Source: Candidatus Woesebacteria bacterium UBA925 (GTDB taxonomy: Bacteria > Patescibacteriota > Microgenomatia > UBA8517). From it: a stretch of DNA of 10,026 bases. This document shows, piece by piece, positions 6,507 through 10,026 of this stretch. Position numbers and translations under genes: made by a program. Each line of letters starts with the position of its first letter. The first letter of the stretch is position 1. Where the stretch lies: assembly GCA_002293705.1 (NCBI GenBank), contig DBDT01000022.1, positions 1-10,026 on the forward strand, read 5' to 3'. Below the pieces are notes generated by a model that saw nothing but the letters and a program-made list of their open reading frames with translations, was not told where the DNA came from and ran no database searches.

Positions 6507-6926
6507 CTAAGTCCGCTTGTCAGGCTTGTGAATTTTCATGGGAGTTGCCAGTGCGATCTCCTCAACCAAGCGGTCAGGCAATCCACCTTTCAAGACAGTT
6601 ATCTGGCCCCAGTACACCAAATCCTGACTACCAGGTATTGGTATTGTTGCATACAACACTTGCATTGGGCTTACCCCACTATCTGTGCAGGAGCCGATCA
6701 GCCAACCATGTATCTCAAATGAGGCTGCCATTATGCCATTCTGCCACCGGGTTAAAAAGCTAAATTCATCAACCATACGACCAGCAACAGAACCAGGGAA
6801 CATCGGGGCCAAGATGGTGGTTGAATGAATGAATACAACTCCATAACCCTCAACTTGTATTTTTGACACAATCTGATTTAGATTTAAAGCCTCCAGCCAT
6901 TCAAATCTTGCTAGACGTTCAGGCAT
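6507..6926 (-). CDS. Hypothetical protein, beta-rich (139 aa)
   Basis: I do not recognise this family. It is a 139-aa soluble-looking protein with alternating hydrophobic stretches (YGVVFIHSTTILAPMF, FEIHGWLIGSC, VLYATIPIP, YWGQITVL), suggesting a mainly beta fold, and a charged C-terminus (MKIHKPDKRT). There is no signal peptide or clear membrane helix. The start is secured by AGGAGG only 4 nt before the ATG. It lies 35 nt downstream of the M3-like peptidase gene in the same direction, so the two are probably co-transcribed. GC is about 48% over 6541-6780, against about 31% in a stretch of the peptidase gene (7081-7200), so the neighbours may differ in origin. Two Trp, one Cys and two His are present, but no metal or catalytic motif is obvious. 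Confidence 0.8.
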   Translation of the reverse strand: MPERLARFEWLEALNLNQIVSKIQVEGYGVVFIHSTTILAPMFPGSVAGRMVDEFSFLTRWQNGIMAASFEIHGWLIGSCTDSGVSPMQVLYATIPIPGSQDLVYWGQITVLKGGLPDRLVEEIALATPMKIHKPDKRT

Positions 6927-6930
6927 AATT

Positions 6931-6936
6931 CCTCCT
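6931..6936 (-). promoter_or_regulatory. Shine-Dalgarno AGGAGG of the 139-aa gene
   Basis: A perfect AGGAGG on the minus strand, 4 nt before the ATG at 6924-6926. It fixes the start and supports the reading frame as a translated gene. Confidence 0.85.
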
Positions 6937-6961
6937 ATAGATAGCTTCTCGACCAGAAAGC

Positions 6962-7939
6962 TTAGTCTGCAAATAGCTTCTCAAAATACAAAACAGAGTA
7001 GTTTGTGTAATAGCAAGGCATTGTCACAAGAAAGCTATCAAACAAAAATGTAAGGTTATCTTTTTCACTTAATCCAGGTAAAAATTTTTTCCTTACTTTT
7101 GAATAGATTTGCCCCAATGAGACTGCCAAGTCATCACTTATTTTAACCGGAAATGAGTATACTTCTTTTTCGAAAAAAGTTGAAATAAACCTGTCAAACA
7201 TGTTTAGAGTGTAAAAAGTCTTTCCCGTACGATCAAAGTATAGATTCTGGAATGCAAACTCATCATTAATAGCCACTTTTTCTTGTTCATACATCTTAAC
7301 GCCTGAGGAGGAGATTCCACTGTCTAGCAATTCCAATTGGAAGACAGCGTGAGAATACTCATGACAAAGGTTTATAGCAAATGTATTTGTAGTTTCTTCA
7401 CCAATAACTGTGACGATAGCAATCTCGTCATCTACAGATGAACTGAAGTAAGGGGCGGTTTCATCTCTTACAATTTTTATTCTCTTGATTATACTCGGGC
7501 TGATAGACCTATGGTTTAAGTAGTAATGTTCTACCATCTCCACAATACCATTCCTACTGCCTGAAAAGTTAAAGGTGTGATTAGGTGTGTAGTTTTTGTT
7601 TAAACCAACTTTTACTTCAACAGACCCAGCAATTGTTTTGAATTTATTCAAAAAGTGAGTACTTGTAGGAGGGTTTAAAAATTCCTTCAACAGACCCTTA
7701 TCAACACCATCCCAATCTGCAATGTATTCAAAAAAGTTATTGTAACCATTTTCTGTAGCCAGTTTATTTCTGGTGAAGACAAGTTTTGAGAAAGTCTCCA
7801 ACAATTTTTCAGCCTCTTTTTCACTTATCAGCAGCTTTCCATTTTTGTCATACAAGTTGCCGCCCTCTAGTTTATTGTGTAGTGATTTGCATAACTGAAG
7901 ATAATTATTAGTTAATTCAGCAATCTGACTTGAAAGCAT
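6962..7939 (-). CDS. Small divergent M3-like zinc metallopeptidase (oligoendopeptidase-like)
   Basis: Counted from the ATG at 7937-7939, a 325-aa protein. HEYSH (193-197) is the HExxH zinc motif. Glu220 and Glu227 lie 27 and 34 residues after the first His, spaced seven apart as in the E-x6-E block of family M3, so Glu220 is the likely third ligand. LVFTRNKLATENGYNNFFEY (53-72) resembles the M3 N-terminal signature, and MPCYYTNYSVL near the C-terminus resembles the substrate-binding FYxYxY block. It is much shorter than PepF-type enzymes (about 560-600 aa), and the conserved His before the Tyr block appears absent, so activity may be altered. There is no signal peptide. Start choice is uncertain: the open frame runs back to a TTG at 7993 and an ATG at 7972, but those codons overlap a perfect stem-loop. 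None of the three has a Shine-Dalgarno sequence. Confidence 0.75.
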   Translation of the reverse strand: MLSSQIAELTNNYLQLCKSLHNKLEGGNLYDKNGKLLISEKEAEKLLETFSKLVFTRNKLATENGYNNFFEYIADWDGVDKGLLKEFLNPPTSTHFLNKFKTIAGSVEVKVGLNKNYTPNHTFNFSGSRNGIVEMVEHYYLNHRSISPSIIKRIKIVRDETAPYFSSSVDDEIAIVTVIGEETTNTFAINLCHEYSHAVFQLELLDSGISSSGVKMYEQEKVAINDEFAFQNLYFDRTGKTFYTLNMFDRFISTFFEKEVYSFPVKISDDLAVSLGQIYSKVRKKFLPGLSEKDNLTFLFDSFLVTMPCYYTNYSVLYFEKLFAD

Positions 7940-7954
7940 GTTTGTATTTGTGTA

Positions 7955-7987
7955 GTTCTTCCTGCAAGGCATACTTGCAGGAAGAAC
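7955..7987 (-). promoter_or_regulatory. Perfect 14-bp stem-loop between the Pro-rich peptide and the peptidase
   Basis: GTTCTTCCTGCAAG (7955-7968) and CTTGCAGGAAGAAC (7974-7987) are exact reverse complements around a 5-nt loop. On the transcribed minus strand the stem starts 6 nt after the TAG of the peptide gene and ends 15 nt before the peptidase ATG at 7939. It is followed by an A/C-rich single-stranded stretch, not a T-tract. Candidate roles are attenuation, translational control, or mRNA 3'-end protection that sets unequal expression of the two genes. Confidence 0.85.
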
Positions 7988-7993
7988 AGTCAA

Positions 7994-8080
7994 CTACTTA
8001 GGCGGACTCGGAGGTTTTGGTGGTGGAGCCGGAGGCTTAGTGGTACCACCACCCGAACCCGGACGTTCACTCGGACCCAT
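7994..8080 (-). CDS. Proline-rich 28-aa peptide
   Basis: The encoded peptide starts MGPSERPGSGGGTTK and ends PPKPPSPPK. Eleven of 28 residues are Pro, and the second half is nearly all Pro with Lys, including one PPP and several PP pairs. Such runs slow ribosomes and usually need elongation factor P. The ATG at 8078-8080 has AAGGA 8 nt upstream and a promoter a little further back. An ATG at 8206 in the same frame is disfavoured because it would run through that promoter and nearly reach the divergent gene. The gene ends in TAG, and the peptidase frame continues without a frame change. I do not recognise a family. Possibilities are a leader peptide controlling the peptidase, a small free-standing protein, or a peptide substrate. 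No signal peptide or Cys is present. Confidence 0.65.
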   Translation of the reverse strand: MGPSERPGSGGGTTKPPAPPPKPPSPPK

Positions 8081-8114
8081 ATTGGTGTTCCTTTCTACTA
8101 AATGCTGACGATTG

Positions 8115-8142
8115 ATGTTAACACTAATAGTAAATATTTCAA
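8115..8142 (-). promoter_or_regulatory. Promoter of the Pro-rich peptide/peptidase block
   Basis: On the minus strand TTGAAA (-35, bases 8137-8142) is followed after 16 nt by TAACAT (-10, bases 8115-8120), preceded by TGT as in an extended -10. The predicted start near 8108 leaves a leader of about 28 nt holding the AAGGA ribosome site. It lies back to back with the ABC exporter promoter. Confidence 0.6.
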
Positions 8143-8201
8143 GAACGAAATAAGAATTGGACTTACCATTTAAAACCCACCACTCCCCTAGCTTGTTCGT
8201 G

Positions 8202-8207
8202 TACAAT
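8202..8207 (+). promoter_or_regulatory. -10 element TACAAT of the ABC exporter operon (near-leaderless)
   Basis: TACAAT lies 8 nt before the ATG at 8216, so transcription should begin about 2 nt before the start codon. There is no Shine-Dalgarno sequence and no good -35 at the normal distance. The arrangement (GTG directly before the hexamer, ATG right after +1) mirrors that of the glycosylase operon. Confidence 0.55.
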
Positions 8208-8215
8208 ACTTACTG

Positions 8216-9169
8216 ATGAAAAAAGATGTAATCATTGTTAAAGATTTGATTAAAAGATACAAAAAAGCAGAAGTTAATGCAGTTGACGGAGTTAGCTTTA
8301 GTGTTGAAAGAGGTGAGTTCTTCTCTCTCTTGGGACCAAATGGAGCAGGCAAGACCACAACAATTTCTATTTTGACCACCACATTGGGCAAAACTTCTGG
8401 AACTGTAAAGGTGGCTGGCTTTGACATAGACAAAAAATCTTCAAACATTAGAAACAAAGTGGGAATAATTTTTCAAAACCCAAGCTTGGACCTAAATCTA
8501 TCAGCTGAGGAAAATGTAAGGTTCCACGCTATTTTGTATGGAATGTACCCATATAGGCCAAGCTTCAGATCAATGCCTGATGATTATAAAAACAGAGTCA
8601 AAGAATTGTCTGAGGTTGTGGGTATATCAGACTCACTATTTTCTCCCGTTAAAAGCTTTTCAGGAGGGATGAAGAGAAAACTTGAGATTGTGCGCTCTCT
8701 GATGCATGAGCCTGAGATTCTATTTTTAGATGAGCCTACTAGTGGTCTTGATCCACTAGCTCGTAAAAATCTTTGGGAATACCTGAAGCTTGTTCGCGAC
8801 AAACATGGAACAACTGTTTTTCTAACCACCCACTATCTTGATGAAAGTGAGGGGGCAGACAGGGTGTGTGTAATTAATCACGGAAAGGTTCAATTTTTAG
8901 GATCCCCAACTAGCCTAAAAAAGAAACTTGGAGGTACCAAGTTAATTTTAGATTCCAAAGACAGAACTAATCTTGAAAAAGAATTGAAAGTGAAAAAGAT
9001 TGATTTTGAAGGGGAAGGACCATTTAAGATAACTGCTGACCAATCAAGCATGCAGACGCTAATCTCAAGCATTGATGCAAAGTTAAGCCTAATTGACATT
9101 GAAAACCCAACACTAGAGGAGGCATATATAGCCCTAGTCGGAGAAAGGAGAGAAAACAACCATGCGTGA
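8216..9169 (+). CDS. ABC-2 type exporter, ATP-binding protein (DrrA/CcmA-like)
   Basis: The 317-aa nucleotide-binding subunit of an ABC-2 exporter; two copies would power a membrane permease dimer. Motifs in order are Walker A GPNGAGKT (40-47), the Q-loop Gln87, a signature SFSGGMKRK (147-155, FSGGM replacing the common LSGGQ), Walker B ILFLDEP (168-174) with Glu173 as catalytic base, the D-loop SGLDP (176-180) and the H-loop His206. A C-terminal region of about 90 residues after the ATPase fold, ending NPTLEEAYIALVGE, is typical of DrrA-like drug or glycolipid exporter ATPases. The stop overlaps the permease start by 8 bp, so the two are coupled. The substrate cannot be read from sequence. 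Drug, lipid or polysaccharide export are all possible. Confidence 0.95.
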   Translation: MKKDVIIVKDLIKRYKKAEVNAVDGVSFSVERGEFFSLLGPNGAGKTTTISILTTTLGKTSGTVKVAGFDIDKKSSNIRNKVGIIFQNPSLDLNLSAEENVRFHAILYGMYPYRPSFRSMPDDYKNRVKELSEVVGISDSLFSPVKSFSGGMKRKLEIVRSLMHEPEILFLDEPTSGLDPLARKNLWEYLKLVRDKHGTTVFLTTHYLDESEGADRVCVINHGKVQFLGSPTSLKKKLGGTKLILDSKDRTNLEKELKVKKIDFEGEGPFKITADQSSMQTLISSIDAKLSLIDIENPTLEEAYIALVGERRENNHA

Positions 9170-9941
9170 GATAGCAGCAATTGCAACCATCGCCCAAAGA
9201 GACGTAATCAAGCTTTTCCGTGACAGAACAAGAATAATTGCAACACTCATATTCCCATTAGTCTTCATAGGAGTACTTGGGGGAAGCCTTCAAAGCAATC
9301 TAGCTGACGAGGCGGGATACAACTTTCTAGCCTTTATCTTTGCTGGAGTATTAGGGCAGACACTGTTTCAATCTACTGCAAGTGGAATTATTTCTCTAAT
9401 TGAAGATCGAGAGAACGATTTTAGTCGTGAGATATTCATCTCACCAATTAGTCGCTATAGCATTATTATTGGAAAGATAATCGGAGAGACTCTTGTTGCC
9501 ATGCTTCAGCTTGTAGGAATTGTCATATTCGGACTCATCCTGGGAGTACCAATGACTATTTTTCAAATAATCTCACTTATTCCATTTTTCATAATTGTCT
9601 GCCTTTTTGGTGGAGCTTTTGGAGTAATAGTTATGAGTAACCTCACAAGCCAAAGAGCAGCTAACCAGATTTTTCCCTTCCTAATATTCCCACAGTTCTT
9701 CTTAGCTGGTGTCTTTGCCCCCATCAAGGAACTACCACTTGTTTTAGAAGTACTTTCAAGAATTGTTCCCATGACCTATGCGGTTGATCTGATGCGTGCC
9801 ATCTTTTTCTTGGGAGACAGCGCATATGACAAAGTTGTGTTATTCCCACTACCAGTTACACTGGCAGTTATTGCAATTTACTCAACAATCTTTGTAGTGA
9901 TTGGTACTTACATGTTTATTAGAAACGAGAAGAATAAGTAA
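9162..9941 (+). CDS. ABC-2 type exporter, permease subunit
   Basis: A 259-aa integral membrane protein of the ABC-2 family, partner of the preceding ATPase. About six membrane segments are visible: near residues 24-42, 55-77, 104-127, 134-158, 168-188 and 228-252. The conserved cytoplasmic stretch EDRENDFSREIFISPISRYSIIIGK (81-105) is the typical coupling region of DrrB/NodJ-type permeases, and LSRIVPMTYAVDLMRAIF (198-215) is their C-terminal signature. Its ATG lies inside the ATPase gene. An AAGGAG (9145-9150) 11 nt upstream serves as the ribosome site, in contrast to the leaderless start of the first gene. It ends with TAA, and no terminator is visible in the 38 nt before the next gene, which has its own -10. 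Confidence 0.93.
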   Translation: MREIAAIATIAQRDVIKLFRDRTRIIATLIFPLVFIGVLGGSLQSNLADEAGYNFLAFIFAGVLGQTLFQSTASGIISLIEDRENDFSREIFISPISRYSIIIGKIIGETLVAMLQLVGIVIFGLILGVPMTIFQIISLIPFFIIVCLFGGAFGVIVMSNLTSQRAANQIFPFLIFPQFFLAGVFAPIKELPLVLEVLSRIVPMTYAVDLMRAIFFLGDSAYDKVVLFPLPVTLAVIAIYSTIFVVIGTYMFIRNEKNK

Positions 9942-9963
9942 CAACCCCACAGATAAATAGATT

Positions 9964-9972
9964 TGATAAAAT
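9964..9972 (+). promoter_or_regulatory. Extended -10 promoter of the last gene (leaderless)
   Basis: TGATAAAAT matches TG-n-TATAAT except for one base. Seven nt separate it from the ATG at 9980, which predicts a one-nt leader. No Shine-Dalgarno sequence precedes the ATG. Confidence 0.6.
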
Positions 9973-9979
9973 AACTAAT

Positions 9980-10026
9980 ATGGCGGCAACCAAAAGAAAA
10001 TCAGAAAAGACGGCTCAGAAGGAATC
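9980..10026 (+). CDS. Start of an unidentified lysine-rich protein, cut by the window end
   Basis: Only 15 complete codons are present, giving MAATKRKSEKTAQKE. The basic, Ala/Thr/Lys-rich opening recalls the H1-like protein encoded at 2362 but contains Glu. It could be the disordered N-terminal tail of a larger protein. The extended -10 placed for leaderless transcription supports the start. The function cannot be told from this fragment. Confidence 0.55.
   Translation, partial: MAATKRKSEKTAQKE

Noticed and set aside
7994..7996. TAG reassigned to an amino acid, making one protein of the peptide and peptidase
   Set aside because: TAG also ends the 139-aa gene, where the extension would stop after six codons, and no internal TAG is needed in any conserved gene here. 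Local read-through remains possible, but code reassignment is unsupported.
8081..8206. Longer form of the Pro-rich peptide starting at an ATG at 8206 (70 aa)
   Set aside because: The extension would run over the likely promoter of the peptide gene, has no ribosome site, and would begin within 10 nt of the divergent ABC gene. The ATG at 8080 has a good Shine-Dalgarno sequence.
1..10026. CRISPR array, tRNA, rRNA, insertion sequence or prophage genes
   Set aside because: No regular spaced repeats, cloverleaf, rRNA-like segment, transposase or phage structural motifs were seen on either strand. The only Tn5 end is the synthetic adapter.

Overview
The window reads as part of a bacterial chromosome with low to moderate GC and the standard genetic code: TGA is used as a stop by at least six genes, including secA, which argues against the UGA-reassigned candidate lineages. 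Gene style suggests an uncultivated, reduced-genome bacterium, perhaps Patescibacteria/CPR. The signs are a tiny histone H1-like protein, a short LysM/FN3 surface protein with a very hydrophobic signal peptide, tight gene packing, several small unrecognised genes and a divergent minimal peptidase. That placement is an inference from style. The first 57 bases are not genomic: bases 24-57 are a Nextera (Tn5) sequencing adapter, so the window begins at an assembly artefact.

Layout, left to right. Bases 58-874 (+) hold the 5'-truncated end of an RNA m5C methyltransferase of the RsmB/RsmF/NOL1 type. Converging on it is a three-gene minus-strand operon (2133 down to 891): an AlkA-like HhH DNA glycosylase, an unrecognised 104-aa helical protein and a small COG4551-type tyrosine phosphatase. 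Both gene junctions are 4-bp overlaps. From 2362 to 2481 (+) lies a 39-aa lysine-rich H1-like protein with an optimal Shine-Dalgarno sequence. A bidirectional rho-independent terminator (2495-2534) also serves the convergent minus-strand gene for a secreted BNR-like/FN3/LysM protein (3607 to 2621). Upstream of that is secA (6397 to 3692), complete with the C-terminal SEC-C zinc motif.

Upstream of secA on the minus strand is the least explained part of the window: a 28-aa proline-rich peptide (8080 to 7994), a perfect 14-bp stem-loop right after its TAG stop, a small divergent M3-like zinc peptidase in the same frame (about 7939 to 6962), an unrecognised 139-aa protein (6926 to 6507), and a second long stem-loop right after that gene's TAG stop. 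Divergent from this block (8216-9941, +) is a two-gene ABC-2 exporter (ATPase and permease). The 5' end of a further lysine-rich protein closes the window.

A recurring feature is the start signal. For the glycosylase, the ABC ATPase and the last partial gene, a good -10 hexamer sits only 6-8 nt before the ATG with no Shine-Dalgarno sequence, so their mRNAs should be leaderless or nearly so. The LysM gene is close to this. Other genes (H1-like, 139-aa protein, 28-aa peptide, ABC permease) have clear Shine-Dalgarno sequences. Two classes of translation start therefore appear to coexist.
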